Shown piece by piece: positions 22,561-36,724 of a DNA stretch of 64,000 nucleotides. Below the pieces are notes generated by a model that had not been told where the DNA came from, did not search any database, and saw only the letters and a program-made list of their open reading frames with translations. Every line of letters starts with the position of its first letter. Positions within the stretch are counted from its first letter, which is position 1. The position numbers and the translations under genes were made by a program. This DNA is from Archegozetes longisetosus (taxonomy: Eukaryota; Arthropoda; Arachnida; Sarcoptiformes; Trhypochthoniidae): the NCBI GenBank assembly GCA_018873245.2, contig JAEMBT020000004.1:6613073-6677072 (forward strand), read 5' to 3'.

Positions 22561-23693
22561 AATCTTAAACTCACTTGTCATTAGCAAAAGACAACTGAAG
22601 AGATCTCATTGAATTGAGTTGAATTTAGTAAATAAACTTAAACTAAACAAAGCTATACGCTTACGAGAGAAACTTGAGACCAAATTATTTAAAAGAAATG
22701 TTTTCAGCTAGAAATTTAAACATTGGATATATTTTTGTTTTATTTGAACTGAGTTCAATATAGTGATCATATTGTGATTAATTGATTGTTGTCCAAAACC
22801 CCGTTTGCTTTGTGACGGAAAATGCTACAACAAAAACTTTAATCAAATTTCTATTGAATTAGTTTCTTAGTAACATCAACAAATATTCTTTGCTGATCTT
22901 CGTTTACACTCAAAAATATTCCCACCTCATAGGCCTTTTAGTACAATTTGATTGCTTTCAGTGATATCTGAGCAAATTTATACACACTTAGTTTGAAAAT
23001 CCCACACACTTTTCGAAATTACGATCGATTAATGTAGTAAAATTTGATCATATCTATCCTGACATTGGTTTCGAGATTCAGTAGAGCAATTTGATAAATA
23101 TATGAGCGCACTGCACAGTATTGTGTAGTATTGTTTCCGTTTCTCAAAACCTCAATTCATATCAGGATATATTGGACGAATGAATTCTTCTGAATTAGAA
23201 ATGAAACATCAGAATATTTTTAATGCAAAAAGTGAGAGTAAGGTAAATAGCGCAAGAAAAGCTGGTGTTGCGTAAGCCTTCTGCTGAAAACAAGTTTGAT
23301 CTAGAGAGACATGCGCTCGTAACATAAACTAACACACTAGTGCTCCGCTGCTACAAGTAAATACAAGTATCACAGAATGATATGCACAGAAGTCATGCTC
23401 AGTTCCAAATGAAAAAGCTTGATGTGTTGAACTGTGGTATTTTATCGTAACTATTCCATTATGATAGTTAAGCTCACATGGGATCATATGTCTATGGTTT
23501 AGCGTTGATTTTCATTAATTTAATTCCAATCATATAACAATCATATAAGAATATAAGAAAAATTAATGAATCTGGCAGTAACAGCCGTTGGCTCTGAGGA
23601 TTATTTTTAGAAAAAGTGCTTCAATAGAATACTATTTTAAATAAATTGTTGAGTGTGTAATACTTTGTTACAGTTTACGATAGTATATTAAGA

Positions 23694-24378
23694 ATGGCTG
23701 AATCCACTCAATACAGCGAAGTGCCACAAACTAAGGCCGATAATGAACGATCGAAAAGTCCTCCACTTTTGACAAGTCAAGACAATGATGTAGTCTGTCT
23801 TAAACCAAAGATGACTTTACTTAATGGCATAACCGTAATAGTTGGCAGTATCATAGGTTCAGGAATCTTTGTTTCTCCTAAAGGAGTACTTGAGAATACT
23901 GGAAGTGTTGGTCTTTCGCTTTCTGTCTGGATCATCAGTGGCGTCTTCTCAATGATTGGTGCTGTGAGTAGTGGCAGATAACTGTTATTGTAAAAGTTGT
24001 TAAATTAAACTATTGTTCCTATTATCCAAATTTGCAGTATTGCTACGCCGAACTGGGGTGCATGATTACGAAAACCGGTGCTGATTACGCTTATATCATG
24101 GAATCGTTTGGTCCTTTTGTTGCTTTTTTGAGGCTTTGGATTGAGTGTAAGCTTAAGAATCTGAGTCAATTTTTCATACAATACTTGCAACCATTAGCTT
24201 CTCACAAATAAATGTAAAATTTATCTGATCTATCCATTTATCTTCATAGGCATGATTGTTAGACCATGTTCTCAAGCGATAGTTGCGCTTACATTTTCAT
24301 TCTACGTACTGAGACCAATATTTCCTGATTGCGATCCACCAGCGTTGGCGGTGCGGTATCTGGCCTGCATCTGCATCG
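23694..24378 (+). CDS. Upstream 5' exon cassette of an LAT/y+LAT-type amino-acid transporter (three exons, no 3' part)
   Basis: Exons 23694-23963, 24038-24146 and 24250-24378 encode 169 residues: a start MAESTQ, then '[16 protein letters not shown]', '[20 protein letters not shown]', CYAELG, '[20 protein letters not shown]' and '[20 protein letters not shown]', ending FPDCDPP...CICI. These are membrane spans 1-4 of the SLC7 light-chain family, including the GSGIF substrate motif and the extracellular Cys that disulphide-links to an SLC3 heavy chain. No exons for spans 5-12 occur before 30268. The last donor is canonical (G|GTGAGT) and in the same phase as exon 2 of the downstream copy, so it could splice to 31997 and give a 511-residue protein. 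It is therefore either an alternative 5' cassette or a truncated tandem duplicate. Frames are undamaged, which favours function. Confidence 0.75.
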
Positions 24379-27300
24379 GTGAGTCTGATTAGATTCTGTT
24401 CAATTCTATATTAATAAAACAGAATAATAAATCAAACTTAACTCATGAAAAAGTTAATATCCTGCAAAAGTTTATCTATTTTTAAATTGTTCACAATTGA
24501 TTGTGTGAAAAATTACAATTACATAACACACACTTTTGAGAAGCACCTGTTGTAAATATGAACAGCTGCTACTCTCTCACTTATCAAACTTTTACATCTT
24601 AACCCATCAATGAAAACAACGAGTATTGTCTTTGTGCGCAATCACTCCTAATATATAAAGACATCGAGAGAGATTGAAAAGTCAAATATTTCTTACTACA
24701 TTCACTCTCGTTAGGTATAATATTAAGATTATGAAAATCGATCTTAACTAATTATAGTAAGTATATGCTAAGAGACTATTGAATGTTTCATGCTTGAAGT
24801 CATTATTAGAATATAACTTAATTGTTCGGAAATGTTTCATAATATATCTATCAAAAAGCAATTGAATTAAAGCTTCATTAATCTATAAGCTTAGTGTGTT
24901 TAATCAACTGACAATCATTTATGCTTTACTTAATATAACTTATTCAGACCTGCATCTAAAGCTAATTCAACTTTTATTACCTATCATTTATGCGATTAAT
25001 TATGGAAATATTAATTTGTCTTAATTACATGAAATTTGATATGAATATTAGGTTTTATTACGATTTCTTAGTACTTCATATTCTGTTTATTATTCAAGTT
25101 TATCCTAACATTAAGGCAAAGTTTAACGCATACTGTCTAACATTCTGAAAGTCTAAAATGTTCTTAAGAATTTGAACTGCATTCATGAGTTAATAAACTA
25201 GAAGTCTTGATTCAGTTAATTTAACGATGATGTCGATATTTTGCTAAATTTGAATTTAGTCTCATTTTAAACAATACGAATGCTTAGTAAGCACTCCAAG
25301 TTTTTTAAAGACACTGTGCAACATGCTTCCAGTACTATTTTAAAGGATTGAGTTCATTTTTATTATTTTACAACTTCCACTAATTTACAAAACTTGTTTG
25401 GTTTCGCCTCTGTGCGTTCATTAAACAGCTTTCTAGTATATGTGATTTAAATATTACTTTGAATTAATTAGAGTTGATTTAACGAAAATAATAGGTTGCA
25501 TCTTCTATTGAACCTATTAATAAAACCTGTCTCAAAATGTCTACTCCTACACCTAACAAATCATATATCATTCAGTATGAGCCCAAACATTTTGATTTAG
25601 TACTAAATAAATTGCTAATTACCGTCATAAGACATAAATGTAGTTTTTTACTAAAATTCTACTCATGCTTATTATCATAAATTCAGTTATAGAGACAGAC
25701 GGTTGTCAGAAAGGCCTTCAAATAAATTTGTTAGATTTTAGATCAGTGCAACCGAAGGTCACTTATATTATATAACGTTTTGCGTTATTGAACTATAATC
25801 TAATATTTTTTTTATCAAATCTATACAAATTTTCTTTACTTGTCTAAACATTTTCAAACTAAAGCATCTCTGCTAATAAATAGTATTACAGTAAAAACCC
25901 TTTAACATAAATACTCAGTTAGATGGCTTTTAAACAAGAACAAAGTAAGCTTTCATTTTCTATGGATTTATTTAGCTTACTTTAAAAATCACTTAACTGT
26001 ATATCACAATTAGATAAGTTTTACTGTAGAAGGTTTAGTCTAGTCTCAAGTGCTTTATGAGACGATCAAACTGATATGTTTTATGTCAATCTGTTATCAA
26101 TTATGTTAAAAATTAATTTATAATTCAATTTTCTGTTTTAAAAACATGTTTAGAGCCTAAAATGTTACGTTAGCTTTTGTAATCAATCTGTTTTTATCCT
26201 ATTCTCAGTCATAAAGTTCTTTCGAAGACATTAAGCATTTAGATTTAACTGAAAATGATCAAGTTTTATCATATTCCTTTCACAATTCATTGATTTGAAA
26301 GCACTTTTCAATCTATTTAACATGAAGCCTGTCTTCTTATGTAAAAATTTGATGATCCAAACAGAAAACTAAATTCTCAAATATTTTAGCCCACTGATTC
26401 TAAACTTTTGGAATATTTAATTCTTGCTTCTCATGAGAAATATTAGCCTTCATTCGTAGCCATCGTGATTATTATTGTCGATAACTTCAAGGCCTAAATT
26501 CTTATAAAAAAATTGATCAGATGTCAAGAATCGAGAAGCAGACAAGTGTATTGGTTGAAAAAGAAAAATGCTCGCGATCATATCAGTTTGTATACTCAGT
26601 GAATCAAACTGAAGAGCGTTAACTATAAAATATAGATTTTTCTGCCTAAACAAGTTTTCTTACTTGAAAACCAAATTTGTTCCGTCAGATATTCCATGAC
26701 AAACAATATGATAAACAATTTATTCAAATTTATAAAAATATAGCTTAAATCAAATATTAGGTGTAATACTTGTACATGAAGTTCATTTCCATGAGGAGAA
26801 ATTGCTTTGTCATCAAATTAAATGATTTTTGTATATCATTCTTAAGCCCAGTCAAGGCTTATATATTCCAAGAAATGAGAAAAAGACCAATAGACTGCAC
26901 CCAGAATCTTTGTTTCATGAAAGATTTAGCTACATATTGCAACTCTGAACATCTATAAAACAGTGTGATGGCATTGGATCAAAAGTAGTGTAAGGTTGAA
27001 TGAATTATGAATTAGGATTGCTTTCTGTCACACGAAGTATCGAATGATATGAAAACTGATAAAGCATAGCGGAGTGTCAATATGCCCTTCTATTTTCTGG
27101 ATCCACATACGATAAATGTAGTCTCTTGAATGCTCAAATTAGCACTATTCATGTGGAATATAACCTAATAAAAAGTTGTAGCCAATCTCTCTTAAAATGA
27201 TCGCTTTATTTGAAACCAGTTTCGTTAAGTTTGTCAACAACTTTTTCAAGAGTCTATATTTGATCAATTAGTTAACTGATGGTGACAAACAAAATCGCTT

Positions 27301-30267
27301 CAACTGATATGAAGCTATGATTTGATTGAGAGTAAATTTGATACTTAAACTAAATTCTAGTTCAATTGAATGAGCTTTTATGAAATGATTCATTTTTACT
27401 ATGTATTTGAATACATTTTTTCCCACTAAAGCATACTTTAAATGTTAACATTGCAATTATTTGACGTGAAAAAATCAATTTTTTGTCAAATTTGCACTCA
27501 ATACTTAGCCCGAAGAACTTCAGTTGAATGAACTTTACAACTAAATTGTTAGGTTTCTCTTGTCATTCATAGTTGAATCAATTTATCTCAATCTTCTATT
27601 CGAAAATTGACATGAAATTCAAGTTAGAATAAATTGAGAAAATTATAGTGTCAGTGCTTCAAAGTGTTTACTTAATTCTTCTTAGAAGTTAACTAAGATT
27701 TTCTCTTGAGAGAAGAGAATCGATATTTAATAACAAATATAAACCAAATCTCGAAAAGCTATACACCACAAGGGATTGGAGCGTCTAAGAAATACACAAA
27801 AGACTTAATAAAGTGATTAAACCATTTAGATCAATTTTGAGACATTAGCAAGCCTAAACAAACAAACAAGCTATCAGAGTATTACTCGTTAAGAAATAAC
27901 TTATTGATTTGATTTCTTAAGCTTTGTCAATATTTGCGCCTAACTTTTCTTAAAAGCCATACATAAATACACGAATCATAAAATTCTTAAGCCCCATATT
28001 CTTAAGTGAATAAAATTCTTAATCACGCATCTTCTGTCAGCGATTTTCATTGAAGACATGTCAAAAACTTGGTCAAAGGTTAAAATTTAGTGAAAGATCA
28101 GATAGAACTGTTGAGGTGTGTTGATCTTGTTTGAAGTTTTTGATATTTTAATGATCAATCAGATCTTCTCATAAGATGCAAACAGGAAATTTATACTTCG
28201 GTGTCAGTTAATCAGCTATATGAATATTATACTGAGTTAGTTTGTACAATAATTCTGTCGTCTGTAATATCACAACACTGGGATCAATAATGGAAATACA
28301 AAAATATATTTTTACATTTAAAATATAGTAAAGGCAGAAATATTAGAATAGAAGCGAAACCGAACGGAATTAATTGATATTGGCAGCTGTAAGTGCAATG
28401 ACCCTTCTCTTCAAGCGTGGTACATTACGTAAAACATTGCACTGCTATTCAATTCAACCCAACCTGCTCGAGTCCTAACAGATTGTTCATAAATTATGGT
28501 TAATTTCTATTCAAACACTAAAGCTAGCTCCTAGTCAACTAATTAATTCAGTTGTTTAATTATGTGTTCCTGAGCAATCAATTTATTTCTACCTTTTTTC
28601 TTGTCAATTGGCGTAAAATACGAACTCTAAGTGAGTTTTAGTAATTTTTATAAGTGAAAAACAATATAAACCATCAGTTTATACTATACTTACAGGGTTT
28701 GCGAATTTCAATAAAATCTTATTTTCAAAGTTCACGTTAATTAAACTGTAAAAAGTAAAATTAAAACATACTTTAGTTTAAATTTGTGAAAGATTACTCA
28801 ATGAAACACTCACTGATTAAGCTTTTCCATCAAATGGTGTGTTTTAGTAATATGATAGCCAACAGCTTTAAGCTGTAGGAAACCGCTTATCCCTCTTTCC
28901 GCTTCTTAAAACCAAATAAAAACCTATTGCTTATGCAATCGCATCGTTTCTATTTTTTGTCTCAAGTCGACTTTACCAAAGTTAAAGATAGAGATGTTCG
29001 TCGGAAAAATTCTTTGCTTATTTTTCAAAACTAACAAAACTTATTTAATTTGATTAAATGCACACATTAAATGATATAAATTCACTTTAATTTTTACTTT
29101 TTATTACTCGTGTATAGTAAGTGTATTGAAAACTGACTCATTCATAAATAATTATCATTTAGAGCTAGACAATTTTAGTTAATACTGATGAATTCTGTTT
29201 AAAATTTATAAAATATTCATGTGTTTTAATACTATAAAATTGAAGTATCTGCGAAAAGAGGTCCCATTAAGTGTGAAATGGTAGTTGATTACGAAATCTG
29301 GTAGATAACTTTAGGTTAGAGGGCTCAATCTAGATTCTCTGATTTTGTTTAGATTATGTTTGGAACTGCCTGTATCCGTTAGCTAATATCCTTAACCGGT
29401 CTGAATCCGATCATTTAGGTATGAAATACGCAACTCTAGTTGAAAATTAGTTGGCATGAGTGTTGGAAAAATGCAGCTCATCGTAATTCTAGCCGCACTG
29501 ACTTATTTAACTTTGAGAGAGAGCACGTGATTATCGTTACAGTTTGATAGTTTGCTGTTACATAATACAGTGTGCAGTGTGATAAGTTTTCACAACATCT
29601 AGTATTCTGGTACTTATTAGATGAGAATAGTTGTTTATTAAAAATCAATGCGATCATTGCAACCACGGTCATGATAAGCATTTTCTCATAAAAAACATTC
29701 AGCAATACATCACTGCAACGCATTCCGTCCTGATAAAAACCTACTGACTGTGCTTCTTCGTACCCTCCAACATATGTTTTATGCAACCCCACCTCAATCT
29801 AATTGATTCAATCAATTGATTCACTGTTGCCATTAAATCTTCATTATGTTCTAGTGTTACTCATCTCAAGATAAGTTCTAATGACGAGTGTCTTACTTAT
29901 TGACTCAACATATTTTCTGAATAAGAGATTGATTCCAATTATGGTTACAGAATCAATCTTATGAACTCTCCAGTTATGTGCCAGAAGCCGAGTGGAAGAG
30001 ATATAATCTTGTGAGCCGTTGGTTTGGGTGTGCCCTAAACATTAGTATTATTTTGTTCTTTGTTTCATACTTAATTCAACTTCATTTCCTTTTATCGTTT
30101 TCAATTGAAAGTTCAAGTTTTGTCTGAAAGTTAAAGTTGAAAAGCAGTTCCTCAATCAACATTTCTATTGCTGATCTCTTTGTATTCCAAAAATATGAAC
30201 TTTTCATAAGTCATAGTTATCAATAGTAAAGGTAGTTTTGTGTAATTTCATTGATTCAATTAGAAAA
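24379..30267. other. Region between the two transporter 5' cassettes
   Basis: About 5.9 kb. I searched it for the missing exons (such as [17 protein letters not shown] and STFGGVNG) and found none on the plus strand. One small MITE at 25887-26028 is listed separately. Minus-strand open frames such as 29478-29792 have no recognisable features. Otherwise AT-rich, with nothing I can name. Under the alternative-cassette model it would be intron plus the second promoter. Confidence 0.35.
25887..26028. mobile_element. Tc1/mariner-like MITE
   Basis: A 142-bp palindromic unit starting TACAGTAAAA and ending TTTTACTGTA. Beyond the 10-bp perfect ends the arms stay alike (CAGTTAGATGGCTTTTAAA against the reverse complement CAGTTAAGTGATTTTTAAA), meeting at AAAGTAAGCT/AGCTTACTTT. 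TA ends and a TACAGT start match mariner-type non-autonomous elements. No coding. Confidence 0.65.
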
Positions 30268-33200
30268 ATGGGTGAATTAGAAGAGAAGTCACCAATGCAA
30301 AAGAGTATTCCAGAGCAAGATGGGTTGATATCAGCGTCAACAGATAAGAAAGATGATGTTATTTGTCTTAAGCCAAAAATGACACTAATTAATGGCATAA
30401 ACGTAATAGTTGGCTGCATGATCGGTTCGGGTATCTTTATTTCTCCGAAAGGAGTTCTAAAAGGGACTGGAAGCGTTGGCATGTCGATTGTAGTTTGGAC
30501 ATCCAGTGGCTTGTTCTCACTTATCGGCTCAATTTGTTACGCAGAGCTCGGCACTACTATTGTCAAAAGTGGAGCCGATTATGCCTATATCATGGAGTGT
30601 TTCGGTTCTTTTGTCGCTTTTTTGAGGCTCTGGATCGAATGTATTGTATAGATTATGGTTTGCTTAATAGTGATTGTGTTTAATTCTGTTGTTAAACATT
30701 GACTCAAACAGGTATGATTGTTCGTCCGTGCAATACTGCAATTATTGCGCTCGCATTCTCCTTTTATGTATTGCGTCCATTCTTCCCTGATTGCGATCCA
30801 CCCGGAGATGCCGTACGTATGCTGGCAATTGTCTGCATTTGTAAGTTCACTACTAATCGTCATCTGACTTATTTGCTCTCAGATCAAGCTGTCCTAATGA
30901 ATCTCTCATTAAAACTAAAAGTTAAAGTAAACTGAAAATAGAATATTAATATGTGCAACAACTTAGCTATCTTGCAGTTTGATCGATAGAAACTGAAAGA
31001 AATGTATAACTCTATTTTAAGTTTAATCACTATGCTTTAAAAATCTTCTAAAAGATTTATGAAGTTACTTTTTGGGATTTGAGTTTTAAGTTATTTCCTC
31101 ATTGACACTGATTGGAATCTTTTTCTAGAAATTTTTAAATTGTGAAGGTTGCGAGCTAACTGTCGTCTTCTATATATTTAGAGTGAAACCTGTTGAGTGA
31201 CTAATTGCCAATTAATATGTGAGTTCACGTCTTCCAATTCTAATAAAGCTTTTACTCAAGTTTCAATAATTTCAAGGATGAGTATTGTATGCGATGTGAC
31301 GGATAACATAATAACCTTTCACTGTTTTATTGACTTTGCTCGACCGTCAATCCATTTAAAGAATATACTGACGTGAAACCCACACCTGAAGCTGTGGGAA
31401 TCCACAATCTTAGCGGGTCAGAGGTGTGTACAGGCTTATGTTGGCGATTGTGTGGGATTTTCGATTTGATGAACATTTGCAATTTACGCCTTAAACTTTG
31501 AAACAAAGATCAAACATTCTGACTTAGATGAATGCCTCATTGACCATTTATTAATACATATGTTAATGTCTGGCGTAAGCCACTGTCATTTTAGAGATAA
31601 TTTCTAACTAACCATCAGATTAAACAAATTAGACTCTTTAAAATTAAATTGATTGCGAGAAAATTATAATCATATGCCACACTGTAAGAGAAATTAGCTG
31701 ATGAAAAATTCAATTTTTGCTTTAGGTTTTAGTATGAAAAATGTGCTTCGGGTATGTCTAGTAAACCGAATGCTTGAAAGCACGAATGATCAACGAGTAG
31801 TATAAGTACTTTAATAAGCTTTTGATTGATAGATACTGAGGTCATCCTTATCTAAATAAAAAATGTTGCCCAACTTTTCTACTTCTATATTCAAATAAAT
31901 CTTCATAATTATTATTCATCTTCAGATATTTGACATTTCATGATCTGACTGGAATAAACTAGAAATTAGAATGTATTAGAATTTTGCTATTTTCAGGTCT
32001 TTTGACTTTCGTCAACTGTTGGGATGTGAAGTGGTCGACTAGGGTTCAGGACATTTTCACTTACGGCAAACTATTGGCATTGGTTACTATTATCATAACC
32101 GGAATTGTGCAGCTCTGTAAAGGTAAATGCTTTTATTGTTGTTGCCATTTTCAGATGATATCTTGAAGCAGCTATCGATTGGTATATACAGTATATATAG
32201 CTATCAATAAAAACTTAGCCCATTCTTACGTGATTCACCCACGCTTTCCAATTTGACTAAAATGTTAGTGTTTTGCGTCAATTGCAATGTTTAAGTCAGT
32301 TTCCTGTTGCGTATGACCTAAACTAGTTTTTATTGATTAACTGCAAACGTCACATAAATTGACAGTTTTATACTTACTCTTCAAAGCTCAACAGAATTAA
32401 TAGGGAAGTTCTCATGCTATCTGTAAGATTATGTCACTTATAATCCACACTCTTAGAACCTTCATTCTGTCTCTCTATTGATCCTTTGACTGACAATTTT
32501 GTTTAAATAAATTCAAATAATCAAAAGTGAAAAGTATCAGAACATAATCAGATGATAGTAAGAAATGGAATTTGCTCTATAATCTAAAATTGATCTGTAT
32601 ATGTATTACGATAGATATTTAGAATCCAGATATGGTCATATCTTATGTTTGATGAGTTATACAGTATAAGCTGACTGTTTCAACTTAAGCTCATGTTTGC
32701 ATTAATTGCTCAACTAATTATCCTTGAACTTAGGGTTAATTCTTAGGTCAGAATGTTTATGTAAGAAGACTTGCTGTTATCTTATATTTTCGAAGCCAAT
32801 AAACTATAGCGTATGATAATTTGCCTATCACAAGTCCATAATATTATTTGCTTAAAATCTATTATCAACTGTTCAAATAATATACTGTATAACTAGCGGA
32901 AACTAAAGATAGCTCTGAAAAGAATTCCTAAATTTCATTCAAATTTCAATAAATTAAACGGAAATTTGTTGACAGGAAATGTGGAGTATTTCACTTTCGA
33001 GCAGGACCCTGCGGTTCCTAAAGTGGATATCACAACAATCGCTCTGTCATTCTATTCAGGATTATTTGCCTACAATGGATGGTAATTATTTTTTAGATTG
33101 CTTAAGTTTTATTATTCAACATCAACATTAGAGATTATTCATTCGGTCATCTAATATGACCTGATTTAGTGCTTAATTTGATCAAATACAAAGACAAAAA

Positions 33201-36200
33201 CAAAAATAAATATTGACAAAAACTGACCTTATAGTGATTACACAAGAAAACTCTATATCTAAGATTTTTGTATGTGTTGAATGCCTGTTCAGTTTAATGT
33301 TGATGTCTACAGGCTATAATAGACTTCACGCTCGCTAGTTTAGAAAATGTGGTAATTTCATAAATTATTTAAATCTTGCCAAATATCATAGTTTAATTGC
33401 AGCGATTAAAGTGTCAATGATTCGCTTTTGAGTATCTACATAACACTGAATTCACAATTTTTACCTTTTTCTCTGGGCTTTTCGTTCCGCGAACGTGATT
33501 TCATTGATAGTGATTTGTAAAAAATGTTTAGCTTTACTATCCAATACGACATGTATTGCAGCTTTTCTCGCTAGTGTTTCAGTTAAGTTAGAGTTAGATT
33601 GATAGGAATAAGATAGAAATAAAAGCATACTAACCTTAACTCAAGCATTAAAGAGCGTCGTTTGCAACAGTACGTGGTATGTTGCAGAGTACAGCCACTC
33701 ATTCTGTATTTATGAAAATCAATTTGCTAAAAGAATTTGTTTTCAGATTCCTTGTTTAATGTTTACTAGAATGATCTCTACTAAATAATTATACAATTTC
33801 TGTTGATTACCACATTATCTAAATGATACTACTAATTGGATGCAGTTATACAAATGTAGTTCATAGGTGAATACCAAATATGCAAATACTCTGATGTCAT
33901 TTTTAAAATTGCAAGTACACTTTTTATTGTTTGATTCTAGAAAATGTTGTGCGCAATTTTAATTCTTTATTCTTAAAGTTGATTGGCCACAAGCTTGAGA
34001 AATTAGCCTAGAAAATGATAGATAATTATTCTGTCTTAAACGAGTCATGCAAATAGATCCATTCAAATAACGAATATGAATATTACTTAATATTTATGAA
34101 TATCTAATATCGTTATTTGCATCGATTATGTTTATATAAAACTGTTGAACGTACAATCATTTATTGTATCGTTGAAGGGCCAATTAGATATACTGTAAGC
34201 TAGTTTGCGAAATAAGCGATTTATTACTCTTGAACTTGCTCTCGAAGAACACCAAATAAAATTATTTTATCTGTAAGGCTCTCGTTGAAGTCTGTATAAG
34301 ATTAATTGGTTCATAATAGGTTTATTTATGAATTAAGCATGAATCAATTGAAAAGAATAGTCTAAGAAAGGAGGGGAAGATAATATTTTCTTATCTACTA
34401 TAAGTGAGAGCTACTTAGCGCTTACTTTCTTCCTATTGATAATACTTAATATTCGTTTATTTATGTAATTACAGGAACTATTTGAACTTTGTTATCGAAG
34501 AACTTAAGGATCCGCATAAGTAAGTACATTTGCATGTAATTGCGACCGAGAGAATACAAGTGCTTTATTAATGCTTCTTAAATTGCCTCTATTAAGGTTC
34601 AACTTTTTATGCATTCCAAGTCCTAAATAAATATTGATTATCTCACTCGACGCTAGCTTGAAACTTATCCATATTTCACAATACTATGTATAAAATTGTA
34701 TGTTAATCTAAACATCATATGTCTCCACTTCAGACAAATCAAGACGAGGCTTAGTTTTTATCAAGTTCAAACTTAGTGTTTGTCTGAGACAACTCCAGAC
34801 ACATTTTCTACGTAGGAGTTGTGAACTAAAAATTTATGAGACATTATTGTAGTTTTATATTTCAAATTTATTAGAATTACAAATATCTCATTTCTAAACC
34901 ATAGCTATTCTCTCATGTAGTTTTCCAGTTCTCCCAAAAACATATTTTTATTTTACCAAATTTTTTGACTCTTAATCTACAATAAATTAAATTGATGGCA
35001 CCAATTATTATAAATTAAGTCTAAAACAGAAGGTTCATTAATTTAAAATCTAATGAAAGTGTACGTAAAACTCGAGGCAAACATGATATACAGCAGCACT
35101 TTCCAAACTTTACTAGCCCGCAGATTACCTCGATCGAATAAATGACGTGTTCCCGTAGGTCGTAATGTTAGAACTTATCACTTGTGATTCGCTAAACCAA
35201 GTTTGGGAAGCGTTCAAATACAATACAGCAAAACAGTCGTTATCTTCGGTAATATTAGATGCTGTTATATCAGCTTGTTTGATATGAAACAATAAAAATT
35301 TGTTCATTACATAATGTTAATTAAGGGCGTAATTTAGAGAATGCCAAAACACACTAAACAGTACGACTCTTCATCAGTGGGCAAGCTTTTTCAACTAACT
35401 TAAAGTTAGTTTGAGTTCAAGAGATAGAGAAGTGAGAGTTAAAGAGAATGACATTAGATTGCTTTGGATTTATGAGATCTTTTTACGCACTTTATCGAGT
35501 TTATCATAAACTTTTGTTGATTAGAGAAAGAACTGACCAAGAATAATTGACAAGATAATAAAAAGTAAACTAGATAGTTTATAATCCAATAGAAGTGAGA
35601 ATCAGAATTTGAGAGATGCATAAAATGATATGATGTGTTAAAAGTGAAGGACTAGAAATTAAGATATATTAATTTATGGAGTGCAAGTTATGTTCATAGC
35701 TCCATAACTAGCAAGCGAGCCACGAGTCAATTGCTTATACCAAGTATTATTTAAGCACTTATTCTCAATTTCTACCGATTATTCCCAATCTAACCAATAT
35801 CTTTATATAACAGGAATCTTCCGAAGGCTATATTCATATCATGCGTTTTAGTGACAGTAGTTTATACACTGACAATAATAGCATTCCACTCAACTTTAAG
35901 TGTCGCGGAAGTACTCGGAGCTGAAGCCGTGGCTGTTGTATGTCTTCCTCCCCTCTATCATTACTCTTTCAAGTGACTTGAGTTAAATTAACTTTTTAGA
36001 CATTTGCGGAACGCCTTTATGGTTGGATGTCATGGATTGTTCCTGTATTTGTTGCGATGTCCACTTTCGGTGGTGTTAATGGAATTCTATTCACTTCTTC
36101 GAGGTATTTGTCAATTACAAAAAACGAGTTAAAATTCTATTAGGACTTTAATGACATATCGATTACATGACAGATTGTTCTACGCGGGCGCCGAACAGAA

Positions 36201-36724
36201 GCAAATGCCAGAAGTCTTAGCAATGATCCAGGTTTCACACTTGACACCAACTCCAGCTGTGATTTTCATGTGCATTTTATCGTTGTTATACTTGGCATCC
36301 AAAGACATTTACGCGCTTATAAACTACGTTGGTTTTGCCACCTGGCTAGCGATCGGGCTGGCGGTTGCATGTCTTCCATACCTACGTTGGAAACAACCTG
36401 ATTTGCCCCGACCCATTAAAGTCAACCTGATTTGGCCCTACATTTACATTTTGGCTTCAATATTCATCACTGTGGTTCCAATGATTGCAGACCCGGTGGG
36501 AACTGGTTTCGGATGTCTTATCATATTGACCGGAGTTCCAGTTTATTTCATTTTCGTTGCGTGGAAAAGAAAGCCGAGACCAATACAGAACGCTATCGGT
36601 TAGTAAGACGACATAAATACTATATGAACTAATTGGTGAACTTGTTATTTTGACAGATTGGGTCACATTAACTTTACAAAAAATTCTTGTAGTAGTGCCA
36701 TCAGAAAAAGCTCGGCAAATATAA
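30268..36724 (+). CDS. LAT/y+LAT-type amino-acid transporter light chain (SLC7 family), complete copy
   Basis: Twelve-span amino-acid exchanger that works as a heterodimer with an SLC3 (CD98-like) heavy chain at the plasma membrane. Exons 30268-30640, 30712-30840, 31997-32122, 32976-33081, 34475-34519, 35814-35937, 36000-36103, 36144-36598 and 36657-36724 join to 509 residues. Markers: '[20 protein letters not shown]', FPDCDPP (heavy-chain Cys), [12 protein letters not shown], '[20 protein letters not shown]', '[18 protein letters not shown]', [15 protein letters not shown] and '[20 protein letters not shown]'. The closest families I recall are fly JhI-21/CG1607-like and vertebrate SLC7A5-A8. 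Exon 1 here equals exons 1+2 of the upstream cassette, with that intron missing. The true C-terminus is the small last exon ([17 protein letters not shown]), not the apparent stop at 36603. Substrate is probably large neutral amino acids, not certain. Confidence 0.93.

Larger units (their letters stand above)
19135..23693. other. Intergenic region upstream of the amino-acid transporter
   Basis: About 4.6 kb without a gene I can support. It contains a MITE-like remnant near 19,620-19,745, a long CT microsatellite at 21551-21628 and a fold-back repeat around 22,345-22,560, each listed separately. The rest is AT-rich unique-looking sequence. Confidence 0.35.

Noticed and set aside
23694..24378. 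Calling the upstream transporter cassette a pseudogene
   Set aside because: All three exons have open frames, canonical splice sites and conserved functional motifs; only the 3' part is absent, and it could be supplied by the downstream exons.
29478..29792. Minus-strand 104-residue open frame
   Set aside because: No recognisable domain or splice partners; likely chance in AT-rich DNA.
31370..31450. Short CCCACA...TGTGGG hairpin in a transporter intron
   Set aside because: The stem is only six base pairs and there is no further symmetry or second copy.
36601..36603. Taking the TAG here as the transporter stop
   Set aside because: It falls just inside a GTTAGT donor; splicing to 36657 restores the conserved [12 protein letters not shown] tail.
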